Of a stretch of 10,006 bases of DNA, positions 1 through 9,729 are shown piece by piece (within the stretch, counting starts at the first letter, position 1; each line of letters opens with the position of its first letter). A model generated the notes under the pieces. It had not been told where the DNA came from. It worked only from the letters and a program-made list of their open reading frames with translations, and made no database searches. The position numbers and the translations under genes were made by a program. The DNA is from Bacillota bacterium (GTDB lineage Bacteria; Bacillota; Clostridia; Christensenellales; CAG-138): NCBI GenBank assembly GCA_023458355.1, contig JAEWZS010000206.1:1-10006 (forward strand), given 5' to 3'.

Positions 1-3480
<3,480 letters not shown>

Positions 3481-3488
3481 CGCGTTCA

Positions 3489-3494
3489 CTCCTT
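3489..3494 (-). promoter_or_regulatory. Ribosome binding site of rpoB
   Basis: AAGGAG on the minus strand lies 8 nt before the ATG at 3480. It fixes the start, which gives MVHEVQMGTRKRMSFSRINE, an N-terminus in line with Gram-positive RpoB proteins. Confidence 0.85.
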
Positions 3495-3582
3495 AATATG
3501 CAATACTATATAATTACAGCTTATACTACGAAACGTCATTTCGGCTGAGTATTGCCAAATTTCTTGAAAAGCATACCCAAAA

Positions 3583-3639
3583 CATGGTAAAACGCGGCTA
3601 AACCGCACTTAAAAAAGAGGATACGCGCAGATTACCATG
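3583..3639 (-). promoter_or_regulatory. Structured 5' leader of rpoB
   Basis: Within the leader of about 165 nt, an 8-bp perfect pair CATGGTAA (3639-3632) and TTACCATG (3590-3583) could close a 41-nt loop. The loop contains a small hairpin GCGG-TTTAG-CCGC (3606-3594) followed by GTTTT. A nine-codon ORF (MVICAYPLF, 3638-3609) starts inside the outer stem and stops 2 nt before the small hairpin. It has no ribosome binding site. The arrangement recalls an attenuator, but the GC stem is only 4 bp plus possible wobble pairs and the U-run is short, so it may be chance. It matches no riboswitch or ribosomal protein leader that I recognise. Confidence 0.3.
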
Positions 3640-3654
3640 CTAACGCAGTTTACT

Positions 3655-3683
3655 AGTTTATCACCACGCAGAACGGATGTCAA
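3655..3683 (-). promoter_or_regulatory. Sigma-A promoter of rpoB
   Basis: On the minus strand the -35 is a perfect TTGACA (3683-3678), the spacer is 17 nt, and the -10 is TAAACT (3660-3655, four of six matches). The -10 is preceded by TGa, an extended -10 element. The start point would be near 3648, giving a leader of about 165 nt. DNA at roughly 3697-3720 is A/T-only over long stretches and could serve as a distal UP element. This promoter means rpoB can be transcribed independently of yacL. Confidence 0.75.
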
Positions 3684-3684
3684 C

Positions 3685-3694
3685 GCGTATACGC
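3685..3694. promoter_or_regulatory. 10-bp palindrome next to the rpoB -35 box
   Basis: GCGTATACGC is a perfect palindrome ending one base from the -35 hexamer. A dimeric regulator bound here would touch the polymerase alpha subunit or the -35 region. It is short enough to occur by chance, and no regulator is known from the window. Confidence 0.2.
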
Positions 3695-3743
3695 TCATTT
3701 ATTATAAAAATTTATATTTGCGATACACATTCTTATACTTTTG

Positions 3744-4829
3744 CTATTTCATTTTTGCAAAAATCATTCTTCCGGCTGCCGTTTGCAACACGCTCGTCAC
3801 GAGAATGGTAACGGTTTCGCCAACGAAGCGTTTGCCGCCGTCGATTACGATCATGGTGCCGTCATCGAGATAGGCAACGCCCTGCCCCGCCTCCTTTCCT
3901 TCTTTCATCACAACGGCCTCCATCTCTTCGCCTGGAAGAAGTATGGGTTTCACAGCGTTGGCGAGCTCGTTGATATTAAACACCGGCACGCGCTGCACAC
4001 CCGCTACCTTATTTAAATTATAGTCATTTGTCACGACAACGCCGCCCATATCATAAGCGAGCCTTATAAGCTTTGCATCCACCTCGGCGATGTCTTCATA
4101 ATCGGTCTCCACAACATGGATGGGAAGCTCCAGAGTTTCCTGCATCCGGGCGAGTATGTCGAGGCCTCTGCGGCCGCGGTTGCGCTTAAGAGCATCCGCG
4201 CTGTCAGCGATATGCCTAAGCTCCTGCAATATGAAGCCCGGCACGATGAGATTACCCTCCATAATGCCCGTCGCACAAATATCCGCAATGCGCCCGTCGA
4301 TGATGACGGAGGTATCAAGTATTTTCGGTCTAGCACTGACACCCGCCTTGCCGCTCTTATCGCGGCGGCGGAACCAGTTGGGCACAACAATCTCGCCCTT
4401 CCTTTTGGTGGTAATGGACCAGCCAAGGTAGCCAAACGTAACATAAAGCACTGCGTTTATGATAAACCGCATCCATGAAAATGCCAGAACACTCGTAAGC
4501 GTGCTCGCCAAAAATGCAATTACGAGGCCTACGATAAGCCCCACCACGCCAAAGAATATCTCGGACAGCGCCATTTCGCTCAATTCCGATTCGGCCATTT
4601 TGATGAAGGCGGTATATGAGTCTATCAGTTTTGGGGAAAAAATAAAAAAGATGATTGCGGTTGCAAGCCCCATTGCTGCATAGATCAGAACGACCGCCCA
4701 CGGCAATAAAATATCGGCAATGCCAATATAGCCGAAAAACACAAGGACTTCGTTGATCCCGACCACGATTGCCGGTCCGAGCGCCGCGCCTACGAGAGTC
4801 AGGATGATACGCATGATTTTTTTTGCCAA
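3744..4829 (-). CDS. yacL: YacL-type membrane PIN/TRAM-domain protein (putative RNase)
   Basis: This 361-residue protein has the length and layout of B. subtilis YacL (about 366 aa). Four hydrophobic segments come first (about 6-27, 43-64, 91-111 and 119-139). A basic linker follows, then a PIN nuclease domain (about 168-290) and a C-terminal TRAM domain (about 295-361), which is usually RNA-binding. The PIN acidic residues appear intact: D172 in LDTSVIIDGR, E203 in LQELR, D251 in EVDAKL and D269 in TNDYN, so metal-dependent RNA cleavage at the membrane is plausible. Its substrate is not known. The start is TTG at 4829, because AAGGGGGTG (4843-4835) is well placed for it, whereas the first ATG (4814) is about 20 nt from that site. 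carD lies 40 nt upstream, a common clostridial pairing. ispD, often next in other Firmicutes, is absent, and rpoB follows. No GC-rich terminator is seen after the stop. Confidence 0.9.
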   Translation of the reverse strand: MAKKIMRIILTLVGAALGPAIVVGINEVLVFFGYIGIADILLPWAVVLIYAAMGLATAIIFFIFSPKLIDSYTAFIKMAESELSEMALSEIFFGVVGLIVGLVIAFLASTLTSVLAFSWMRFIINAVLYVTFGYLGWSITTKRKGEIVVPNWFRRRDKSGKAGVSARPKILDTSVIIDGRIADICATGIMEGNLIVPGFILQELRHIADSADALKRNRGRRGLDILARMQETLELPIHVVETDYEDIAEVDAKLIRLAYDMGGVVVTNDYNLNKVAGVQRVPVFNINELANAVKPILLPGEEMEAVVMKEGKEAGQGVAYLDDGTMIVIDGGKRFVGETVTILVTSVLQTAAGRMIFAKMK

Positions 4830-4863
4830 AGACCCACCCCCTTATATTACTAAAATCTATATG

Positions 4864-4882
4864 GAGCGCTTAAAAAGCGCTC
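4864..4882 (-). terminator. Hairpin across the carD stop codon (possible weak attenuator)
   Basis: GAGCGCTT and AAGCGCTC form an 8-bp perfect stem with a 3-nt loop, and the carD TAA lies inside it. Downstream on the minus strand there is only ATTTTAG rather than a proper U-run. It is more likely to protect the 3' end of carD mRNA or to reduce yacL readthrough than to terminate fully. Confidence 0.4.
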
Positions 4883-5346
4883 ACCTCCATGATGTTTTCG
4901 AGTTCTTCCTCGTCGCGCCCGCTAGAGGTCGCAAGCTCGGCAAGCAGCACCTGCCGCGCTGTAAGTAACATTTTTCTTTCGCCTGCCGAAAGCCCTTTTC
5001 CGCTGTCACGCTTTTTAAGGCACTTCACCACGTCCGCAACATCGTAGATGTTGCCGCCGCGGAGTTTAGCGTAGTTATCGCGATAACGCTGGTTCCAGTT
5101 TTCGCTTTCCGGGCAGGGTGTTTCTTTTAAATAGTTGATGACGCATTCGCATTCGTTTACGGGTATGATGGCGCGAAGGCCCACCTGCTCGGCGGAGTCC
5201 ACAGGGACGAGTGCTGTCATTTTTCCCGCGACAAAACGGAGAACGTAATACTGTGCCGTTTTTTCAAGCACTGTGCGTTCCTCAATCGCCTCGACTACGC
5301 CGACACCATGCATCGGGTAACAGATTTGATCTCCGGGTCGGAACAA
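4870..5346 (-). CDS. carD: CarD-family RNA polymerase-binding transcription regulator
   Basis: CarD-family proteins bind the beta subunit lobe and stabilise the open complex at promoters such as those of rRNA. The 158-residue product has an N-terminal Tudor-like RNA polymerase interaction domain (about 1-60, MFRPGDQICYPMHGVGVVEA). A helical DNA-binding domain follows, with the NWNQRYRDN motif. W84 matches the mycobacterial CarD tryptophan that wedges into the minor groove upstream of the -10. LSAGERKMLLTARQVLLAEL is typical of the family's last helices. I chose the TTG at 5346: GGAGGT lies 4 nt upstream and the product begins exactly where family members begin. An ATG at 5385 would add 13 unrelated residues and has no good ribosome binding site. 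A longer reading from 5436 would overlap the promoter. yacL follows after 40 nt, then rpoB, the gene for its binding partner. Confidence 0.93.
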   Translation of the reverse strand: MFRPGDQICYPMHGVGVVEAIEERTVLEKTAQYYVLRFVAGKMTALVPVDSAEQVGLRAIIPVNECECVINYLKETPCPESENWNQRYRDNYAKLRGGNIYDVADVVKCLKKRDSGKGLSAGERKMLLTARQVLLAELATSSGRDEEELENIMEVSAF

Positions 5347-5350
5347 TTCT

Positions 5351-5356
5351 ACCTCC
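5351..5356 (-). promoter_or_regulatory. Ribosome binding site that fixes the carD TTG start
   Basis: GGAGGT on the minus strand is followed by AGAA and then TTG. This strong site decides between the TTG at 5346 and the upstream ATG at 5385, which has only AGAGAAA at a loose distance. Confidence 0.8.
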
Positions 5357-5406
5357 GTATCTCCGCCTAAAAGTACAACCCCCATAGGTACAATTTCTCT
5401 AGCTAT

Positions 5407-5436
5407 ACTATACCATCCGGTTTCAGGGCTTGTCAA
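5407..5436 (-). promoter_or_regulatory. Sigma-A promoter of carD-yacL
   Basis: On the minus strand: a perfect -35 TTGACA (5436-5431), an 18-nt spacer, and -10 TATAGT (5412-5407, five of six matches) preceded by TGg, an extended -10. The start point would be near 5400, giving a leader of about 54 nt to the TTG. It lies just after the strong terminator at 5461-5491, so carD begins a new transcription unit. Confidence 0.8.
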
Positions 5437-5460
5437 GCTAACGAGCCGAGGCAGACCTTT

Positions 5461-5491
5461 AAAAAATGCCCGTTTTTCTAAGAAAACGGGC
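5461..5491 (-). terminator. Strong Rho-independent terminator upstream of carD
   Basis: On the minus strand GCCCGTTTT, loop CTTAGA, AAAACGGGC forms a 9-bp stem, then A and six Ts. It insulates carD from the rarA-tldD-tldE operon, or ends a separate short transcript starting between the two terminators. In the plus direction there is no T-run after the stem. Confidence 0.85.
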
Positions 5492-5530
5492 GCTTGCCGA
5501 TGCTAAGCCATGATGTGGAAAACGTTGGAT

Positions 5531-5558
5531 TTTGTAATTATTTAATGAATTCTGTCAA
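5531..5558 (-). promoter_or_regulatory. Possible promoter for a short RNA between tldE and carD
   Basis: On the minus strand a perfect TTGACA (5558-5553), a 16-nt spacer and TACAAA (5536-5531, four of six matches) could drive a transcript from about 5524. This would end at the terminator at 5461-5491, giving an RNA of about 65-70 nt. The -10 is imperfect and the spacer is 1 nt short of ideal. No ORF with a ribosome binding site lies in the stretch (its only ATG is followed by one codon and a stop). Confidence 0.35.
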
Positions 5559-5569
5559 AGTCTTATTAA

Positions 5570-5603
5570 CAGCATCCGCACGTTAAGAAACGTGCGGATG
5601 CTG
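5570..5603 (-). terminator. Terminator-like hairpin after tldE
   Basis: CAGCATCCGCACG and CGTGCGGATGCTG form a perfect 13-bp stem with an 8-nt loop, 8 nt after the tldE stop. The following minus-strand sequence is TTAATAAGACTTT, a poor U-tract. It therefore probably terminates inefficiently or acts mainly as a 3' end stabiliser, with the stronger terminator at 5461-5491 as backup. Confidence 0.65.
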
Positions 5604-5611
5604 CTTTCAGC

Positions 5612-6943
5612 TTATTTGCCGGAAATCATGAGCTCGTTTATTAAAAGGCTGGGGCTGCCTACATTCGAACCATACGGGAAACCGAAGCGTAAGTCGGAGC
5701 CTATTTCTAAAATTCCCTTCATGAGCGAGAAGAAGGAACCGGCAACGGTAATCTGGTCAACAGGCCGCACGACTGTTCCGTTTTCCACCAAAAGGCCCTT
5801 AGAAAGAAGCGAGAAATCGCCCGATACGGGGTTGAGACCCGAGTGCATGCCCGAAAGCTCCGTCAGCACGATCCCGTTATCAAGTTCTTTTAGAAGTTCG
5901 TCGTAGCCGCGCTTCCCGGGTACGATGTAGAAATTAGTTGGCGAAATATCAACAGGTGCCGCGGCGCCCGCGCGCCCGGCGTTGCCCGTAGAGGGAACGC
6001 CCGCTTTTTTAGCTGTCTTGAGGTTGTGTAAAAGCGTTTTAAATACGCCGTTATCAACAACAGCCTTCTTGATGCAGGGCACGCCCTCACCGTCAAACGC
6101 ACGAGGTGCAAATTCGTGGAAAGGATCGTCGAGGATAGTCACGATATCGCTCGCTACCTTCTCGCCTTCCTTATCCTTCAAAAGCGAAAGCCCCTTTTGT
6201 GCCTGATCGGCGGAGAACATGGAGCAAAATGCTTCAAGAAGCCCCGCTGCGGCGTCGTTTCTTAAGAGAATACGGTACTTACCCACGGGGGCTGAGGATG
6301 CTTTGAACATGGCAGCACCTTCTCGCACAGCCTCCTTAGCGACAGAGTCTATGTCCATAGCATCCGCATTTACACGGAAACCAAGACCGTCTTTGGACTC
6401 GCCGTCTTGCTCGAGCACCGCAACGGCATAGGTCAATGCAGTCTCGCGTTCGCTGTCGGCCTCAAGGCCGAGGGTGTTGTGGATGCGTTTTATGCCCTTA
6501 AGGGTAGTTACGTTGCAGTACATTAAACGCTTGACGCGCGTATCGAGCGCTTTTGTTTTATTCTCCAGCTCGAAAGCAAGCTCGATTTTTTCTCGCTCGC
6601 TCAACTTAAGAAGCGGTATCTCTTTCTTCTCGATCTTTTGATAAACGCTCTTGCCCTGCATGGGGTGTTCATCGTCTGATTCGATGGCGCGTGCGTTATC
6701 CATTGCGCGCTTAACAAGCTCCTCCGGGTCATCGAGCGCCTCGGTGTAGGCATAGCCGTTCTTGCCGTTTAGCTGCACGCGAAGGTTCAATCCTGCTTTG
6801 CGGCTCACGGCGTATTTATCCAAGGTGCTGTCTAGCGATTGTACCTCAAGCTCCTCCGCCTCGTTATAATAAACCTCAGCCGCACCGCACCCGTTTTTCA
6901 GCGCGTATGCAAATGCCTTATCCCTATAGGTTAAAAATTCCAT
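5612..6943 (-). CDS. tldE: TldE/PmbA-type subunit of the TldD/TldE metalloprotease
   Basis: TldE (PmbA) is the partner of TldD in a heterodimeric protease. In E. coli this complex matures microcin B17 and degrades the antitoxin CcdA. The subunit itself carries no HExxxH motif, and none is seen here. The 443 residues are close to the E. coli length (about 450). Family signatures include the N-terminal substrate-channel domain, GEKVASDIVTILDDP in the middle, NAGRAGAAAPVDISPTNFYI, the segment around LSGMHSGLNPVSGDFSLLSK, and the C-terminus NVGSPSLLINELMISGK. The ATG at 6943 directly follows the tldD TAA, and its ribosome binding site AGGGAGGT (6960-6953) lies inside the last tldD codons, so the two subunits are probably translationally coupled for equal amounts. 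It is the last gene of the operon. The native substrate in this organism cannot be told from the window, which has no peptide precursor or modification genes. Confidence 0.95.
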   Translation of the reverse strand: MEFLTYRDKAFAYALKNGCGAAEVYYNEAEELEVQSLDSTLDKYAVSRKAGLNLRVQLNGKNGYAYTEALDDPEELVKRAMDNARAIESDDEHPMQGKSVYQKIEKKEIPLLKLSEREKIELAFELENKTKALDTRVKRLMYCNVTTLKGIKRIHNTLGLEADSERETALTYAVAVLEQDGESKDGLGFRVNADAMDIDSVAKEAVREGAAMFKASSAPVGKYRILLRNDAAAGLLEAFCSMFSADQAQKGLSLLKDKEGEKVASDIVTILDDPFHEFAPRAFDGEGVPCIKKAVVDNGVFKTLLHNLKTAKKAGVPSTGNAGRAGAAAPVDISPTNFYIVPGKRGYDELLKELDNGIVLTELSGMHSGLNPVSGDFSLLSKGLLVENGTVVRPVDQITVAGSFFSLMKGILEIGSDLRFGFPYGSNVGSPSLLINELMISGK

Positions 6944-8332
6944 TTAGATCGCACCTCCCTTGCCGCCGACGATAATTTCACTCACGCGTATACGTGGCTG
7001 GCCCACGTTGGTGGGCACACTTCCTGAAAGCGAGCCGCACATGCCCTGCCCCATCGACATTTTTCTGCCTATACGATCGATTCGCAGCAACAGCTCCGCA
7101 CCGCGTCCAATCAGCGTTGCACCACGCACCGGGCAATAAATTTTGCCGTTCTTCACCCAGTAGCCTTCAAGCACGGCAAAGTTAAACTCGCCCGTAAGAG
7201 GATTTACCGAGCCGCCGCCCATACGCGCCGCAAAAAGGCCTTCTCCCATGGAGCTTATCATTTCCTCATCGTCATCCGAACCTGGTGCAAAAAACGTGTT
7301 GGTCATACGCGAGGTAGGTGCGAACTCATAGCCCTGACGGCGCGAGGAGCCCGTGAGCGGATGGTTCATAAGCCTTGATCCGAGAATGTCTACAAGATAG
7401 CTTTTAAGCACTCCGTTTTGAATGAGCACATTTCTTTGAGAAGGTGTACCTTCGTCATCGATGTGCACGCTTCCCCATTCGCCTTCAAGCGTACCGTCGT
7501 CCACAGCGGTGACGATATCCGATGCAATCTTCTCTCCGAGCTTGCCGCAAAACTCCGAATTGCCGCGTGCTACGCTCGTAGCCTCGAGCGAGTGCACGCA
7601 AGCCTCGTGCAATATAACGCCGCCGAAGCCGCCGTCGATCACAACAGGCACCGATCCTGCGGGACACGGAACGGCATGCAGCATAGTGACGGCGGTCTTA
7701 CCGGCCTGTGCACCCGCCTTTTCGATATCGATCTTATTGTATGCCTCAAAGCCCATGCCGTAGCCCGGGCTTTCGTATCCCTCTTGCGCCTCGCCTGCTG
7801 CCGTTGCTATGGCGTTTATGAAAGCACGCGTGCGCGGGCGCCTGTCCTCGCCCCATATGCCCAGGCTGTTGCAGATTAAGATCCTCTGGTCCACGTCCGT
7901 ATAGCGACCTACAACTTGCGTCACCTCAGGAGATTGCGCCTTCGCTGCGGCAGAGCCCTTTTTGATAAGTTCGATACGCTTTGCATTATCGATTTCGGAA
8001 AACGATATCTGCGGTGCGAAAGCATGTTTTCTAAGCACAGAGAACGCCGCACTCTGCCCTTCCGCTTTACCCTCGAGCGCAGCCGCTGCCGCGCGTGCGG
8101 TAGCGATAAGCGCCTCTTCGCTTGTATCGGCGGTATACGCATAAGCGCTGCGGCTGCCTTTGAGCACGCGTACGCCTGCTCCGTGGCTGCGCCTAAATAA
8201 AGCGTTTTCCACCTTGCCGTCGACCATCTGGATGGAGTTGTTTTCCGTATCCTCCATGAAGAGTTCGGAAAAATCGCCACCCGTTTCAAGCGCGGCATCC
8301 AGCACCCGCTTTGCCTTGATTTCACTTATCAA
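6944..8332 (-). CDS. tldD: TldD-type catalytic subunit of the TldD/TldE metalloprotease
   Basis: TldD carries the zinc site of the TldD/TldE protease, which digests unfolded or small peptide substrates threaded through the dimer. The 462-residue product has the HExxxH motif as HEACVH (H242, E243, H247) in GVILHEACVHSLEATS. It also has the third metal ligand cysteine at C432 in MCGSLSGSVPTNVGQP, matching E. coli H262, H266 and C454. The usual glycine before the second histidine is valine here. The tail RIRVSEIIVGGKGGAI is typical. The start is TTG at 8332: GAGGAGG (8347-8341) lies 8 nt upstream, and the next in-frame ATG is 25 codons later, inside the conserved N-terminal domain. The ribosome binding site overlaps the rarA stop codon, and the stop TAA abuts the tldE ATG, so all three genes are read as one unit. 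Confidence 0.96.
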   Translation of the reverse strand: MISEIKAKRVLDAALETGGDFSELFMEDTENNSIQMVDGKVENALFRRSHGAGVRVLKGSRSAYAYTADTSEEALIATARAAAAALEGKAEGQSAAFSVLRKHAFAPQISFSEIDNAKRIELIKKGSAAAKAQSPEVTQVVGRYTDVDQRILICNSLGIWGEDRRPRTRAFINAIATAAGEAQEGYESPGYGMGFEAYNKIDIEKAGAQAGKTAVTMLHAVPCPAGSVPVVIDGGFGGVILHEACVHSLEATSVARGNSEFCGKLGEKIASDIVTAVDDGTLEGEWGSVHIDDEGTPSQRNVLIQNGVLKSYLVDILGSRLMNHPLTGSSRRQGYEFAPTSRMTNTFFAPGSDDDEEMISSMGEGLFAARMGGGSVNPLTGEFNFAVLEGYWVKNGKIYCPVRGATLIGRGAELLLRIDRIGRKMSMGQGMCGSLSGSVPTNVGQPRIRVSEIIVGGKGGAI

Positions 8333-8340
8333 TGCCTATT

Positions 8341-8347
8341 CCTCCTC
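8341..8347 (-). promoter_or_regulatory. Ribosome binding site that fixes the tldD TTG start
   Basis: GAGGAGG on the minus strand, with 8 nt to the TTG at 8332. Its first bases (GA) belong to the rarA TGA stop at 8348-8346, so a terminating ribosome would stand on the tldD initiation site. Confidence 0.85.
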
Positions 8348-9653
8348 AATCGCGTTTTTTATGATCGTGGTTCTGCTTGATCTTCGCCTCGTTCCCGAGC
8401 TCGCCCGGGATATAATAGCGTTTCCCCTTAACGCTCTCGGGCATGTATTGCTGCTCCACAACGTGCCCGGGATAATCGTGCGGGTATTTATACCCCTTTC
8501 CGTGCCCGAGTGATTTGGCACCTTGAAAGCTCGTATCCCTTAAATGAATGGGCACAGGCTCATCTATAGTACTCTCTGCATCGCGAAATGCGCCTTCAAG
8601 CGCCATCACCACGGAGTTGGACTTGGGACTTTCGCATAAGAATATAATCGCCTGCGCTATGGATAACCGTGCTTCGGGCATGCCTATGAATTCAAGCGCT
8701 CGGGCTGCGCTCACAGCCTGCACCATGGCCTGCGGGTTGGCTAAGCCGATATCCTCCGAAGCATGTGCGATGATGCGCCTTACGATGATGCGCGGGTCCA
8801 CTCCCGCGTAGATAAGCCGCGCAAACCAAGCCAAAGCCGCGTCCGAATCGCCGCCTCGAAGGCTTTTGCAAAATGCGCTGAGCATATCGTAATACTGCTG
8901 CTCATCGCATTTCATCACCTTTTGCTGTACCGATTCCGCCGCAACCTCTTTGGTGATATGAATGATGCCGCTTTCATCCGGAACCGTTGTTAAAACCGCA
9001 AGCTCTATGGCATTGAGAGCCGTGCGCGCATCTCCGTTTGCAATATGGCATATATGCTCTAGCGCATCGTCGTCAAGCTTTACATTGTACGCACCAAGAC
9101 CTCGTTCCTTGTCTGAAAGCGCTGTAAGTACAGTTTTTTGAATATCGTTTGATGTGAGCGGGTAGAACTGAAAAAGCCTGCAGCGAGATACGATTGCGCC
9201 TGTCATGGACACCATGGGGTTTTCGGTCGTGGAGCCTATGAATTTTACGATGCCCTTTTCGAGCGCGGGCAGAATGCTGTCGGACTGGGCTTTGCTCCAG
9301 CGGTGGCATTCGTCGAGCAGCAGATAGGTGTGCTTGTTATAAAGGCGCAGGTTATTCTCGGCTTCCGATAATATCTCGCGGACCTCTTTTACGCCGGAGC
9401 TGACCGCATTGAGCTTAGCAAAGAGCGAGCCTGTGGTGTTAGCGACCACGTATGCGAGCGTGGTTTTTCCGCAGCCCGGCGGACCGAAAAATATGCTGCT
9501 TTGAAGTGTATCCGTTTCGATGGCGCGGCGAAGAAGCCTTCCCTTTCCCACGATGTGTTCCTGCCCGATGAACTCATCGAGCGTGCGGGGACGCATGCGG
9601 TCGGCAAGAGGTGCGTTTTTCTGTGCGTTCGTGCTGAAAAGATCTATATCCAT
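8346..9653 (-). CDS. rarA: Replication-associated recombination protein RarA (MgsA family AAA+ ATPase)
   Basis: RarA is a clamp-loader-like AAA+ ATPase acting at stalled replication forks, homologous to E. coli RarA/MgsA and eukaryotic Mgs1/WRNIP1. The 435-residue product shows RMRPRTLDEFIGQEHIVG, Walker A GPPGCGKT (57-64), Walker B LLLDECHR (111-118), sensor 1 GSTTENP (140-146), the arginine-finger region SRCR (156-159) and sensor 2 GDARTALN. The C-terminal tetramerisation domain ends in the family hallmark GYKYPHDYPGHVVEQQYMPE. The Walker B neighbourhood reads HRWSKAQ where HRFNKAQ is common. I chose ATG at 9653, since AAGGAA lies 9 nt upstream. A TTG at 9671 would add six residues and overlap that ribosome binding site. 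It heads the rarA-tldD-tldE operon and diverges from a MATE transporter gene. Confidence 0.97.
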   Translation of the reverse strand: MDIDLFSTNAQKNAPLADRMRPRTLDEFIGQEHIVGKGRLLRRAIETDTLQSSIFFGPPGCGKTTLAYVVANTTGSLFAKLNAVSSGVKEVREILSEAENNLRLYNKHTYLLLDECHRWSKAQSDSILPALEKGIVKFIGSTTENPMVSMTGAIVSRCRLFQFYPLTSNDIQKTVLTALSDKERGLGAYNVKLDDDALEHICHIANGDARTALNAIELAVLTTVPDESGIIHITKEVAAESVQQKVMKCDEQQYYDMLSAFCKSLRGGDSDAALAWFARLIYAGVDPRIIVRRIIAHASEDIGLANPQAMVQAVSAARALEFIGMPEARLSIAQAIIFLCESPKSNSVVMALEGAFRDAESTIDEPVPIHLRDTSFQGAKSLGHGKGYKYPHDYPGHVVEQQYMPESVKGKRYYIPGELGNEAKIKQNHDHKKRD

Positions 9654-9662
9654 ACATGTAAA

Positions 9663-9668
9663 TTCCTT
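9663..9668 (-). promoter_or_regulatory. Ribosome binding site of rarA
   Basis: AAGGAA lies 9 nt before ATG 9653 and decides that start over the in-frame TTG at 9671, which lies upstream of it. Confidence 0.7.
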
Positions 9669-9680
9669 CAATTAGCTACC

Positions 9681-9709
9681 ATTATACAATTAGAATCTCC
9701 TTTACACAA
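9681..9709 (-). promoter_or_regulatory. Probable promoter of the rarA-tldD-tldE operon
   Basis: On the minus strand the -10 is a perfect TATAAT (9686-9681). At 17 nt lies a poor -35, TTGTGT (9709-9704, three of six matches). The start point would be near 9674, leaving about 20 nt before the ATG. Its -35 overlaps that of the divergent MATE promoter. Confidence 0.6.
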
Positions 9710-9729
9710 TCTCGTGCATAGGCTATAAT
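9701..9729 (+). promoter_or_regulatory. Sigma-A promoter of the MATE transporter gene
   Basis: TTTACA (9701-9706, five of six matches), a 17-nt spacer, and a perfect -10 TATAAT (9724-9729). The start point would be near 9736 and the leader about 55 nt. It faces away from the rarA promoter and shares -35 bases with it. Confidence 0.75.

Noticed and set aside
3523..3585. Second short ORF (ATG at about 3585, 19 codons) in the rpoB leader
   Set aside because: No ribosome binding site, and the sequence before it is the U-rich end of the small hairpin. A chance ORF is likely.
3703..3716. AT-only palindrome after yacL as a terminator
   Set aside because: The stem TATAAA/TTTATA has no GC pairs, a loop of only 2 nt and no U-run, so it cannot terminate well. 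It is better viewed as AT-rich DNA upstream of the rpoB promoter.
7418..7879. 153-codon open frame on the plus strand
   Set aside because: Antisense to the catalytic part of tldD and without a ribosome binding site or known motif.
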